From: Streptomyces filipinensis
GTDB taxonomy: Bacteria; Actinomycetota; Actinomycetes; Streptomycetales; Streptomycetaceae
Direction of reading: 5' to 3'
Assembly (NCBI RefSeq): GCF_014649495.1
Contig: NZ_BMTD01000010.1
Location: 287,595 to 351,594, forward strand
DNA: 64,000 nucleotides
In this document: in pieces, positions 43,180 through 50,950 of the stretch
How the letters are laid out: the number at the start of each line of letters is the position of its first letter
Numbering within the stretch: position 1 is the first letter of the stretch
Notes under the pieces: model-generated
Told to the model about the DNA's origin: nothing
Database searches by the model: none
The model's input: the letters and a program-made list of their open reading frames with translations, nothing else
Position numbers and translations under genes: made by a program

Positions 43180-45021
43180 GTGTCCGTGAGGCGCCGGATC
43201 CCGCTGCGCAAACGGCTGCTCGTGCGGCTGCTGTCCGTCTCCGCGCTGATCGCCGTCTGCTCGGTGGCCGCCACCGCCTGGCTCGCGGTGACCACCACCA
43301 CCAGCGCCCTGAAGGAGGAGCAGGGCCAGGACCTCGCGGCCGACAACAGCATCCTGGCCCGGCTCAGCGGGTACGCCGCCACCCACTCCGGCTGGACGGA
43401 CGTCCGGCGCACCGTGCGGGAGCTGGCCGCCGAGACCGGACGGCGGATCGCCCTCACCACCACCGACCGCACCCTCGTCGCCGACTCCGCACCCCATGGC
43501 ACCCCGCTGCCGCCCCGGCCCGCCGCCACCGTCGACCCGCTGCGCAGCGACACCTACAGCGAGGCCGGCGCCCAGCTCAGCGGCATCGACCCGCGCGTGG
43601 TCGGCCCCTACCGGCTCCCGGCGAAGGAACGCGCACGCCTCGACACGCTGGCCACCCGGCGCAAGCAGTGCTACGAGCGCTACGGCCTGCAGTCCACCGT
43701 CGTGAGGACCGCGAGCGGGCGGCCGGTGGTCGAGGCCCCGGACGGCACCGAGCCCGCCGGCTACGGCGCGACGGTGTGCGAGGACGGCCGGCTGAACACG
43801 CCCACGCCGACCGAGCAGAAGGCCCTGGACGACCTGTCGGACCTCACGCGGCCCTGCCTGGACCAGGCCGGGCTGGACCTCCGCGGGCCGCTGTTCCTCA
43901 CCTTCGACCCCAGCGGGAGGGACCCCTTCGCCGGCGGCCACCTCATCGCCAAGTACGCCCAGGCGGGCAACAAGGCCACGGCGCGGGCCGCCCAGCGGTG
44001 CGTCCTGACCGCCCGGCGCACCCAACTGGAGCCCTACGTGGCCCCGGTGGCCGAGCTGTTCCTCGGCATCGGCGACCAGAACCCCTCGCGGTTCGACATG
44101 TCACCGGCCAACAAGGCCAAGGTGATCGGCGCGGCCGGCCTGGTCCTCGCCGTCACCGTCGCCGTGACCGCCGTCGTCGCGATCCGCCTGGTACGGCCGC
44201 TGCGGGCGCTGACCGAGGCCGCGCAGCAGCCGCCCGAGCTGCACGCGCGGGTGCCGGTGACCACCCGCGACGAGACCGGCATCCTCGCCGAGGCCTTCAA
44301 CGACCTGGCCGAGCGCCGCGAACGCCTGGAGGCCCAGCGCAAGGCGATGGTCAGCGACATCGCGCACGAGCTGCGCAGCCCGCTGACCAACATCCGCGGC
44401 TGGCTGGAGGTCGTCCGCGACGGGGTCGTCGAGCCGGACCCGCCCCTGCTGGACTCGCTGCACGAGGAGGCACTCGTGCTGCAGCGGATCATCGACGACC
44501 TGCAGGACCTCGCCGCCGCCGACGCCGGCACGCTGCGGGTGCACCGCGAGCCGCTGCGCGCCGGGGACCTGCTGGACCAGGTCGCCGCCGCCCACCGGGT
44601 CGCAGCCGACGCCGCCGGGGTCGCCCTGCGCACCGAGGCCGACGACACCGCCTGGCTGGACGCCGACCCGGTACGGATGCGGCAGGCGCTCGGCAACCTG
44701 GTCTCCAACGCGCTGCGGCACACCCCGGCCGACGGCAGGGTCACCCTCGCCGCCCGCCGTGACGGCCCCGATGCCGTCCTCACCGTCACCGACACCGGCA
44801 CGGGCATCGCGCCCGACGACCTGCCGCACGTCTTCGACCGGTTCTGGCGCCCGGAGAAGTCCCGCAGCCGCCGCACCGGAGGCAGCGGCCTCGGCCTGCC
44901 GATCGTCCGGCACCTGGTCGCCGCGCACGGCGGTACGGCCGAGGCGGCGAGCGAGCCCGGCGAGGGCGCCGTCTTCACGCTGCGGCTGCCCGCGGCCGGC
45001 CCGCCCGCCGACGACACGTGA
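43180..45021 (+). CDS. membrane sensor histidine kinase, partner of the upstream regulator
   Basis: 613 residues. First transmembrane helix at about 18-38 (VSALIAVCSVAATAWLAV), an extracytoplasmic sensing domain of about 270 residues with several Cys, second helix (VIGAAGLVLAVTVAVTAVVAIRLV), HAMP-like linker, dimerisation domain with His396 (DIAHELRSPLTNIRGW), and HATPase domain (N box NLVSNALRHTPADG; G boxes DTGTGIAPDDLPHVF and SGLGLPIVRHLV). GTG at 43180, with a second in-frame GTG two codons later. The large Cys-containing sensor domain suggests an envelope or redox signal. Confidence 0.9.
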   Translation: MSVRRRIPLRKRLLVRLLSVSALIAVCSVAATAWLAVTTTTSALKEEQGQDLAADNSILARLSGYAATHSGWTDVRRTVRELAAETGRRIALTTTDRTLVADSAPHGTPLPPRPAATVDPLRSDTYSEAGAQLSGIDPRVVGPYRLPAKERARLDTLATRRKQCYERYGLQSTVVRTASGRPVVEAPDGTEPAGYGATVCEDGRLNTPTPTEQKALDDLSDLTRPCLDQAGLDLRGPLFLTFDPSGRDPFAGGHLIAKYAQAGNKATARAAQRCVLTARRTQLEPYVAPVAELFLGIGDQNPSRFDMSPANKAKVIGAAGLVLAVTVAVTAVVAIRLVRPLRALTEAAQQPPELHARVPVTTRDETGILAEAFNDLAERRERLEAQRKAMVSDIAHELRSPLTNIRGWLEVVRDGVVEPDPPLLDSLHEEALVLQRIIDDLQDLAAADAGTLRVHREPLRAGDLLDQVAAAHRVAADAAGVALRTEADDTAWLDADPVRMRQALGNLVSNALRHTPADGRVTLAARRDGPDAVLTVTDTGTGIAPDDLPHVFDRFWRPEKSRSRRTGGSGLGLPIVRHLVAAHGGTAEAASEPGEGAVFTLRLPAAGPPADDT

Positions 45022-45029
45022 TCGCTTCG

Positions 45030-45054
45030 GATTCCCCGCGCGCCCCGGGGGTAC
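45030..45054 (+). promoter_or_regulatory. SigB-type promoter of the DUF6098 gene
   Basis: GATT at 45030-45033, a 15-bp spacer and GGGTAC at 45049-45054 fit the sigma-B consensus GNNT-N14-16-GGGTAY; GGAT one base earlier gives a 16-bp spacer. It lies 42 bp before the DUF6098 ATG, just after the histidine kinase stop. Confidence 0.65.
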
Positions 45055-45096
45055 TCCGGTCGCGCAGTGCTGCAGTGCTGTCGAGGAGGTCGGCCC

Positions 45097-45546
45097 ATGA
45101 GCGCAACCCAGGACCTGCCGGTGGTGCGCACGCTCGCAGAGGTGGCCCGCCTGGTGGACGAGCACCGAGGGCTGTACGTGCGCTGGTCCCGAGGGCCTGG
45201 TGCCGACCTCGCCGACGTCTCCAGCACCGACGACCTCACCGGCGTCCCCATGCCCGGTCTGTCCGCCAATCCGCTCGGCGTCGAGGACTGGTGGGAGGAC
45301 CGCTCGGTGGAGCTGTGGGTGGCGCGCCGGCTGTACGACTACGCGCACCTGCCGCACGACAAGGGCCCCGGTGTCCGTCCCTGGGTCCTGCGGGGCCGGG
45401 AGACGGGCCGGGGCCCCGACAACGAGCCCCTCGTGACCGATGCCGAGCCGCTGTGCTGGATCGCCGACCAGGTCATCGACGCGGCGAAGGCCGAGGTGAG
45501 CCGGCAGGAGCGGGAGTGGGGGACCCTGCGGCGCGACGGCCGCTGA
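45097..45546 (+). CDS. DUF6098 family protein
   Basis: 149 residues of a Streptomyces family of unknown function, with LAEVARLVDEHRGLYVRWSRGP at the start and GLSANPLGVEDWWEDRSVELWVARRLYDYAHL in the middle. Soluble, no signal. ATG at 45097 with GAGGAGG upstream. The SigB-type promoter in front suggests a stress-induced protein. Confidence 0.8.
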   Translation: MSATQDLPVVRTLAEVARLVDEHRGLYVRWSRGPGADLADVSSTDDLTGVPMPGLSANPLGVEDWWEDRSVELWVARRLYDYAHLPHDKGPGVRPWVLRGRETGRGPDNEPLVTDAEPLCWIADQVIDAAKAEVSRQEREWGTLRRDGR

Positions 45547-45609
45547 GGCAGGACCCGCGGTGTCCCGGCCGGCCGGGACAGGGGGACGGCGGTCCGCGCG
45601 GGCGCCCGG

Positions 45610-45858
45610 TCAGCAGTGCGGACGGGAACGGGCGCGGCGGCGCAGTGCCCGGCGCTCCAGTTCGGTCGTCCCACCCCAGATGCCGATGCTCTGGCCCGTC
45701 CCCAGCGCCCAGTCCAGGCAGTGCTCCCGGACGGGGCAGTGCTCACAGACCGCCTTGGCCTGCTGTGTCTGCACCTGCGCCGGCCCGGTGGTGCCGATGG
45801 GGAAGAACAGGTCGGGGTCCTCGTGACGGCACGCGGCATGGTCGCGCCAGTTGTCCAT
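45610..45858 (-). CDS. WhiB-like iron-sulfur regulator (WblE/WhiB1 type)
   Basis: 82 residues with four iron-sulfur Cys: Cys10, Cys38, Cys41 and Cys47 (C-x27-C-x2-C-x5-C), the GIWGG turn at 59-63 and a basic C-terminal tail RRALRRRARSR for DNA. Length and spacing match WblE/WhiB1. Such proteins bind a 4Fe-4S cluster, react with oxygen or NO and usually act with the principal sigma factor. GGAGAC lies before the ATG at 45858. Since the genus has a conserved WblE, this may be a paralogue. Confidence 0.93.
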   Translation of the reverse strand: MDNWRDHAACRHEDPDLFFPIGTTGPAQVQTQQAKAVCEHCPVREHCLDWALGTGQSIGIWGGTTELERRALRRRARSRPHC

Positions 45859-46208
45859 GGAAGTCTCCTGGATCGGATCGAAGTCGTCCGTGCCGGTTGA
45901 ATGCGTACGTCGGACTCGGGTGACCGGTCGGGACGGTGTGAAACGGGGGACCGGCGGTCGAATCGGGTGAGGGACCGGGTCCGGCCACGTCGCGCGCGGC
46001 CCGGCGGGAGCCGTACGCGGTCCACAGGTCGGGCAGCGGCCATGGCGGGGACACCCCGGTCCGCGGACGCCGGGCCCGACCGAGCAGTGCCGGCGAGGAG
46101 TTCAGCGGCGAGGACCGTACCGGCCGCCTGCGGGTGCGCCGACGCGCGACCACCGTACTGGGCGGGATGCCCGCTACGGTGCGGAACGGCTGAATCGTGA
46201 CGCGCCGG
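45859..46208. other. intergenic region upstream of the WhiB-like gene
   Basis: 350 bp between the WhiB-like start and the LysR stop, both genes minus-strand. Extremely GC-rich with no convincing codon pattern or ribosome site in any frame. It presumably holds the WhiB-like promoter on the minus strand. Confidence 0.5.
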
Positions 46209-47093
46209 TCAGCGGCGCAGCGCCCCGGCCGCCGTCGCCGTCACCGCCTCGGCCAGGGCCGCCAGCGCGGGGGAGTCGAGCTTCCACTGCTGCCAGTACA
46301 GCGTGACGTCCATCCAGGTGCCGGGCGCGAGCAGGACCAACCGTCCGTCGGCCAGCAGTGGTTCCGCCTGGACCTCCGGCACCATGCCCCAGCCGAGCCC
46401 CGCCGCGACGGCGTCCAGGAAGCCCTCGGACGTGGGCACATGGTGCCGCAGCCGGCTCGCCGACCCGCGGCCCAGCCGGCGTACGAAGGCGTCCTGGAAG
46501 TCGTCCTTGCGGTCGAAGACCACGACGGGCGCCGCGGGCAGGGCGTCGGGGAGCGGCGGCCCGGCGAGCAGGGCGTGGCTCAACTCCGGTGCGGCGACCG
46601 GCAGATAGCGCATCCGGCCGAGCGGCCGCACGGTGCAGCCCGGCACCGGATCGGGGGCGGTGGTCACCGCCGCCATCACCAGGCCCTCGCGCAGCAGGGC
46701 GGCCGTGTGGTCCTCGTCCTCCCGGTGCAGTTCGAAGCAGAGCCCGGCCGCCCGGGGCAGCGCCGGCAGGAACCAGGTCGCCAGCGAGTCCGCGTTCACC
46801 GCCACCGACACCCGCGTCGGTTCTCCGGCACCGCTCAGCCCCAGCTCGCCCCAGGCGTCCCGTTCCAGCCGGGCGAGCTGGCGCGCGTAGCGCACCAGCA
46901 CCGCGCCCGACTCCGTGGGCCGTACCGGTTTGGTGCGCTGCAGCAGGACCCGGCCGGTGCGCTGTTCCAGTGCCTTCACCCGCTGACTGACCGCCGACGG
47001 CGTCACGTGCAGGGCCGCCGCGGCGGCGTCGAAGGTGCCCTCGTCCACCACGGCGAGCAGCGTCCGTACCTGGTCCAGGGGAAGCTCGGTCAT
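46209..47093 (-). CDS. lysG: LysR-family regulator of the LysG/ArgP type
   Basis: 294 residues. N-terminal helix-turn-helix (DQVRTLLAVVDEGTFDAAAAALHVTPSAVSQRVKALEQRTG) and a LysR effector-binding domain with TWFLPALPRAAGLCFELHREDED. Divergent from a LysE-type exporter gene, as in Corynebacterium lysG-lysE, where the regulator senses lysine, arginine or histidine and turns on the exporter. ATG at 47093, only about 70 bp from the lysE start. Confidence 0.88.
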   Translation of the reverse strand: MTELPLDQVRTLLAVVDEGTFDAAAAALHVTPSAVSQRVKALEQRTGRVLLQRTKPVRPTESGAVLVRYARQLARLERDAWGELGLSGAGEPTRVSVAVNADSLATWFLPALPRAAGLCFELHREDEDHTAALLREGLVMAAVTTAPDPVPGCTVRPLGRMRYLPVAAPELSHALLAGPPLPDALPAAPVVVFDRKDDFQDAFVRRLGRGSASRLRHHVPTSEGFLDAVAAGLGWGMVPEVQAEPLLADGRLVLLAPGTWMDVTLYWQQWKLDSPALAALAEAVTATAAGALRR

Positions 47094-47100
47094 CACGATC

Positions 47101-47126
47101 GCTAAGGTTACGTAAGAATCTTTAGC
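47101..47126. promoter_or_regulatory. AT-rich dyad in the lysG-lysE spacer
   Basis: GCTAAGGTTACGTAAGAATC followed by TTTAGC forms an imperfect inverted repeat (GCTAAG ... CTTTAGC) with a TTACGTAA core, AT-rich against the background. It is a likely LysG operator; it is nearly adjacent to the lysG start, consistent with autoregulation. Confidence 0.6.
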
Positions 47127-47162
47127 TGGTTTTGCGCCAATCGGCTTCCTAGGTTCAGGCTC

Positions 47163-47780
47163 ATGAACCACGCCCTGACCGCCGCGGCCGCCGGATTCGG
47201 CACCGGCCTCTCCCTGATCGTCGCCATCGGCGCCCAGAACGCCTTCGTCCTGCGGCAGGGGGTGCGCCGGGACGCCGTCCTCGCCGTGGTGGGCATCTGC
47301 GCCCTGTCCGACGCGCTGCTGATCGCGCTCGGCGTCGGCGGGGTCGGGGCGGTCGTGGTGGCGTGGCCGGGGGCGGTCCGTGCGGTCGGGCTCGTCGGTG
47401 GTGCCTTCCTGCTCTGCTACGGCGTCCTCGCCGCCCGCCGGGTGCTCGGGCCGGGCACGGGCGGGCTGAGCACCGAGGGGGTGGCAGCCGGTTCCCGGCG
47501 CCGGGCGGTGCTCAGCTGCCTGGCGATGACCTGGCTCAACCCGCACGTCTACCTGGACACCGTGTTCCTGCTGGGCTCCCTGGCCGCCGACCGGGGCGCG
47601 CTGCGCTGGATCTTCGGGCTCGGCGCGGCGCTCGCCAGCCTGTGCTGGTTCGCCGCGCTCGGCTTCGGCGCCCGGCTGCTCGGCCGCTTCCTGGCCCGGC
47701 CGGCGGCCTGGCGGGTCCTGGACGGCCTGGTCGCCGCCACCATGCTGGCGCTGGGGGCCACGCTCATGGCCGGATCCTGA
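47163..47780 (+). CDS. lysE: LysE/ArgO family basic amino acid exporter
   Basis: 205-residue membrane protein with about six hydrophobic segments. The LysE signature is visible: GFGTGLSLIVAIGAQNAFVLRQG at the start and CLAMTWLNPHVYLDTVFLLGS in the middle. It exports lysine and/or arginine when internal levels rise, for example during peptide use. This fits a genome rich in secreted proteases. ATG at 47163, divergent from the regulator. Confidence 0.92.
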   Translation: MNHALTAAAAGFGTGLSLIVAIGAQNAFVLRQGVRRDAVLAVVGICALSDALLIALGVGGVGAVVVAWPGAVRAVGLVGGAFLLCYGVLAARRVLGPGTGGLSTEGVAAGSRRRAVLSCLAMTWLNPHVYLDTVFLLGSLAADRGALRWIFGLGAALASLCWFAALGFGARLLGRFLARPAAWRVLDGLVAATMLALGATLMAGS

Positions 47781-47882
47781 ACAAACCCGCGTGCACAGGT
47801 GCCGCCGAGGTAGTTAGGCTCTCGAAGCGAAAAGATGTAGCGAGCAACCTCCGTCGGCACCAGGACACCCAACAGGACACCC

Positions 47883-49178
47883 GTGGACACCAGCGAGAGC
47901 ACCACCGAACCCGACTCCGTGCCGGACGCGGCTGCCCCGCCCCGGCGCGGCTGGCGCCGCTGGGCGATGGACACCCGTCCACTGCGCGTCCCCGCCTACC
48001 GGCGCCTGTGGTCGTCGACCATCGTCACCGCCGTCGGCAGCCAGCTCACCGCCGTCGCGGTGCCCAAGCAGATCTACGACATCACCCACTCCTCGGCCTG
48101 GGTCGGCTACGCGAGCCTCGCCGGCCTCGTGCCCATGGTGGCCTTCGCACTGTGGGGCGGGGCGGTCGCCGACACCGTGGACCGCCGCAAGCTGCTGCTG
48201 GTCACCAACACCGGCATCGCGGTGACCTCGCTGCTGTTCTGGGCACAGGCCGTCACCGGGCTGGACTCGGTCGTCGTACTGATGGTGCTGCTCGCTCTCC
48301 AGCAGGCGTTCTTCGGGATCAACGCGCCCGCCCGCAACGCCTCCGTCGCCCGGCTGGTCCCGGCCGAGCAGTTGCCGGCCGCGGGCGCGCTCGGCACCAC
48401 GGTGATGCAGACCGGCCTGGTGGCGGGTCCGCTGCTCGCGGGTGTGCTCATCCCGGTGATCGGGCTGCCCGAGCTGTACCTGATCGACGCGCTGGCGCTG
48501 TGCGTCACCGTGTGGGCCGTCTTCCGGCTGCCCGCGCTTCCGCCGCTGGGCGAGGCCGCCGCCCGCCGGGCCGGGGTGCGCGCGATAGCCGCCGGGTTCC
48601 AGTACATGTCCCGGCACAAGGTGCTGCTGCTGTCCTTCCTCGCCGACATCGTCGCCATGGTGTTCGGCATGCCCCGGGCCCTGTTCCCGCAGCTGGCCGC
48701 GCAGACGTACCACTCCTACGGCGAGGGACTCGCGCTCGGCGTGCTGTTCGCCGGCATCCCGGTCGGCGCGGTGCTCGGCGGCCTGTTCTCCGGGGTGTTC
48801 TCGCGGGCCCGGTGGCACGGCTGGATGGTCATCGGGGCGGTCGTCGGCTGGGGTGTGGCCGTCGCCGGGTTCGGGCTGAGCGGCAACCTCTGGGTGGCGC
48901 TGGCCTGCCTCGCCGCGGCCGGTGTCGCCGACATGGTCTCGATGGTGTTCCGCGGCGCGATCCTGCTGTCGGCGGCGACCGACGAGATGCGCGGCCGGAT
49001 GCAGGGCGTGTTCACGGTGGTCGTCGCGGGCGGGCCGCGGCTGGCCGACGTGCTGCACGGCACGGCCGGCTCGGCGTTCGGCCCGCGTGCCGCCGTGGCC
49101 GGCGGCGGGGCCCTGGTCGTCGTGGTGATGCTGGCCCTGGCCGTGGCCGTCCCGGCGCTGCGCCGGTACCGGATCTGA
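47883..49178 (+). CDS. MFS transporter of the EntS-like group
   Basis: 431 residues with about 12 transmembrane helices and the motif-A-like loop WGGAVADTVDRRKLLLVTNT. N-terminal features (YRRLWSSTIVTAVGSQLTAVAVPKQIYDITHSS) match the EntS-like exporter group, whose members export siderophores or drugs. GTG at 47883 with AGGACACC upstream. Separated from lysE by about 100 bp containing TAGTTAGGCT, probably the promoter. No siderophore genes are near, so the substrate is open. Confidence 0.85.
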   Translation: MDTSESTTEPDSVPDAAAPPRRGWRRWAMDTRPLRVPAYRRLWSSTIVTAVGSQLTAVAVPKQIYDITHSSAWVGYASLAGLVPMVAFALWGGAVADTVDRRKLLLVTNTGIAVTSLLFWAQAVTGLDSVVVLMVLLALQQAFFGINAPARNASVARLVPAEQLPAAGALGTTVMQTGLVAGPLLAGVLIPVIGLPELYLIDALALCVTVWAVFRLPALPPLGEAAARRAGVRAIAAGFQYMSRHKVLLLSFLADIVAMVFGMPRALFPQLAAQTYHSYGEGLALGVLFAGIPVGAVLGGLFSGVFSRARWHGWMVIGAVVGWGVAVAGFGLSGNLWVALACLAAAGVADMVSMVFRGAILLSAATDEMRGRMQGVFTVVVAGGPRLADVLHGTAGSAFGPRAAVAGGGALVVVVMLALAVAVPALRRYRI

Positions 49179-49179
49179 G

Positions 49180-49638
49180 CTACATCAGGCCGGTGCGGCG
49201 CCGGATGGCGTACTGGTCCATCAGCTTGCCGCGGGTCGTCTCCAGACGGTGGGCGAGGATCTCGGCCACCGTCCGCACCAGGGAGAGCCCGAGCAGCGGA
49301 TCCTCCACGGACAGCGCGAGCACCGAGGGCCCGTCGAACTCGTAGGCCCGTACGTTGCTGAAGGCCACCGCACCGAAGTCCCACTGGTACGGCGGGAACA
49401 GCCAGGACCAGCCCAGCATGTCGCCCGCGCCGAGCGTGGCGACCGTGACCCGCTGCCGGGAGGTCACCTGCTGGTCCAGGTGGACCGCGCCCGACCGGAT
49501 CACCCAGAACCGGTCGGCGGTGCCGCCCGCCTCGAAGATGCGGGTGTCCTCCGGGAACGAGATCTCCTTGGCCAGTTCCATCAGGCGCTCGCGCTGCGCC
49601 TGGGGCAGTGCGGTCAGCAGTTTTATCGCTTTGGTCAT
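49180..49638 (-). CDS. stand-alone cyclic-nucleotide-binding domain protein
   Basis: 152 residues consisting of one cNMP-binding beta-roll (IFEAGGTADRFWVIRSGAVHLDQQV, about 40-65, and LGAGDMLGWSWLFPPYQWDFGAVAFSNVRAYEFDG) with an alpha-helical cap. No helix-turn-helix is present, so it is not a transcription factor by itself; it may sense a nucleotide or redox state and act on a partner. ATG at 49638 with GAGGAG upstream. Convergent with the MFS gene with a 1-bp gap. Confidence 0.85.
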   Translation of the reverse strand: MTKAIKLLTALPQAQRERLMELAKEISFPEDTRIFEAGGTADRFWVIRSGAVHLDQQVTSRQRVTVATLGAGDMLGWSWLFPPYQWDFGAVAFSNVRAYEFDGPSVLALSVEDPLLGLSLVRTVAEILAHRLETTRGKLMDQYAIRRRTGLM

Positions 49639-49776
49639 GGCGCGGGGCTCCTCGCACGGAGGCGGTTCGGGTGCTTTCCCTAAGCCCATTTCAGCCGCTG
49701 CCGCCGTCCCGGGCACCTCGGCGGACGCGGCTTTCTCACGGTTTCCCGGTGGCCGCCCGTTTCCGGGCAGTAAGAA

Positions 49777-49808
49777 GCCCTGGCTGGACGGGGGAAGCCA
49801 GCCAGGGC
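49777..49808. terminator. strong hairpin, probable terminator
   Basis: GCCCTGGCTGG and CCAGCCAGGGC form a perfect 11-bp stem with a 10-base loop. It lies about 110 bp downstream of the minus-strand gene ending at 49917 and about 140 bp upstream of the cNMP protein start, so it fits as a terminator for the former or a leader structure for the latter. The rest of 49639-49916 has no gene I can support. Confidence 0.6.
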
Positions 49809-49916
49809 CGTATGCGGTGACGCGGGGAGGGAGGAAGGACGGTTCCGGTCCACTCCGGCATCACGTATGTATGAACGATAAACCATCTGGTGGCGGCTCG
49901 GGTAACCAGAAGCAGG

Positions 49917-50159
49917 TCAGGTGACCTGTTTCACGCCTTCCGTCGTCGCCGGTGGCCCGCCCGGGCTGATGATCTCCTCCAGCACCCGCAGCACCGCCTC
50001 GAACGCCCGCGCCCGGACCGCCGCCTCCCGCGCGCCGTCCGGGTCCGTCGCCGTCAGATGCTGCGCCCGCTCACGCCAGCTCCGCTCCTCCGCGGCCGCC
50101 CGCTCCCGGCCGCGCCGGATGCGCCGCCACAACTCGTCCGCGTCCACGACATCGGTCAT
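49917..50159 (-). CDS. small charged helical protein, unknown
   Basis: 80 residues, highly charged and helical (RIRRGRERAAAEERSWRERAQHL and AVRARAFEAVLRVLEEII). Codon use follows the genome pattern. A GGGCGGT run precedes the ATG at 50159. I do not recognise it. Divergent from the anti-sigma-like ATPase gene. Confidence 0.55.
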   Translation of the reverse strand: MTDVVDADELWRRIRRGRERAAAEERSWRERAQHLTATDPDGAREAAVRARAFEAVLRVLEEIISPGGPPATTEGVKQVT

Positions 50160-50279
50160 ACCGCCCGGGTACCCGTCCGGTCCGCGGTGATGGCACCGCC
50201 GACCGTGTTTGACGGCGCCGACAGGGGTCAGCCGGAAAGGGAGAGCCAAGCAATCCCGGCACCGTTCAGGGAGGAAGGG

Positions 50280-50711
50280 ATGCTCGACAAGCACCGGACC
50301 AGCTCCTCCGCGACCCTGCGGGAACCGTGCCGCCGGCTGCCGTGCCGGCCGGCCGACGCCCGCAGAACGGTGCAGCGAGTGGTGGCCGAGCGCCGCCGGG
50401 CCTGTGCCCTGTGCTGCGGAACCGAGGCCATGGAGGACGCCCTTCTGGTCGCCTCGGAACTCACCACCAACGCCATCCTGCACGGCGGCGGCATCACGGG
50501 CTTCGACGTGGACGTCGACTCCGGTGGCGTACGGGTGTCCGTCAGCGACCGCAGCGACGAGCTCCCCGTGGCCGCGCCCGCCGACGCGCGCGGCCACGCC
50601 CGGCCCGGCGGCCGCGGCTGGCCCATCGTGTGCCGGCTCGCCCGGGACGTGCGGGTGGCGGAGCTGCCCTGCGGGGGCAAGCGCATCACGGCCGTCGTGC
50701 CGCTGCGCTGA
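50280..50711 (+). CDS. anti-sigma-like HATPase domain protein
   Basis: 143 residues with a histidine-kinase-like ATPase fold of the RsbW/SpoIIAB type: the N box EDALLVASELTTNAILHGG, the DRSDELPV segment, and a G-box region GRGWPIVCRLARDVRV. It lacks kinase dimerisation parts. Its place 239 bp upstream of a SigB/F/G-type sigma gene suggests it binds that sigma or a paralogue. ATG at 50280 with GAGGAAGG upstream. Rather Cys-rich for the family (CRRLPCRP, CALCCGTE), which could allow redox or metal control. Confidence 0.83.
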   Translation: MLDKHRTSSSATLREPCRRLPCRPADARRTVQRVVAERRRACALCCGTEAMEDALLVASELTTNAILHGGGITGFDVDVDSGGVRVSVSDRSDELPVAAPADARGHARPGGRGWPIVCRLARDVRVAELPCGGKRITAVVPLR

Positions 50712-50950
50712 TCCCGTGCGGAAGTTCCGTCCGCACGGTGTTTGCTGCGGGGAGGCGGGGGCAGGCGGAATCTCGTGCTTCGGACCGGAGGCGCGCGCCC
50801 AGCGGGATCAGTACGACTGCCTGGCTCCCCCCTCCCCGGCGGACCGGGCCGCTGACTCGCCCGGCGAACCCTGACACCACCGTTCGGGCCAGGCCACGGA
50901 ACCCTCGTTCCGGCTGTGTGCCCTGAAACCACGTTCAGGAGCGATTCCGC

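Noticed and set aside
45901..46200. A 99-codon plus-strand frame upstream of the WhiB-like gene
   Set aside because: Arg-rich low-complexity translation and no ribosome site; looks like non-coding GC-rich DNA.
47806..47826. GTTAGGCTCTCGAAG upstream of the EntS-like exporter, considered as an iron box
   Set aside because: Only the right-hand half resembles the DmdR/IdeR box; the left half does not match, so iron control is not supported.
49680..49886. A 68-codon minus-strand frame between the cNMP protein and the small charged protein
   Set aside because: Crosses the strong hairpin at 49777-49808 and shows low-complexity Arg/Pro sequence; no ribosome site.
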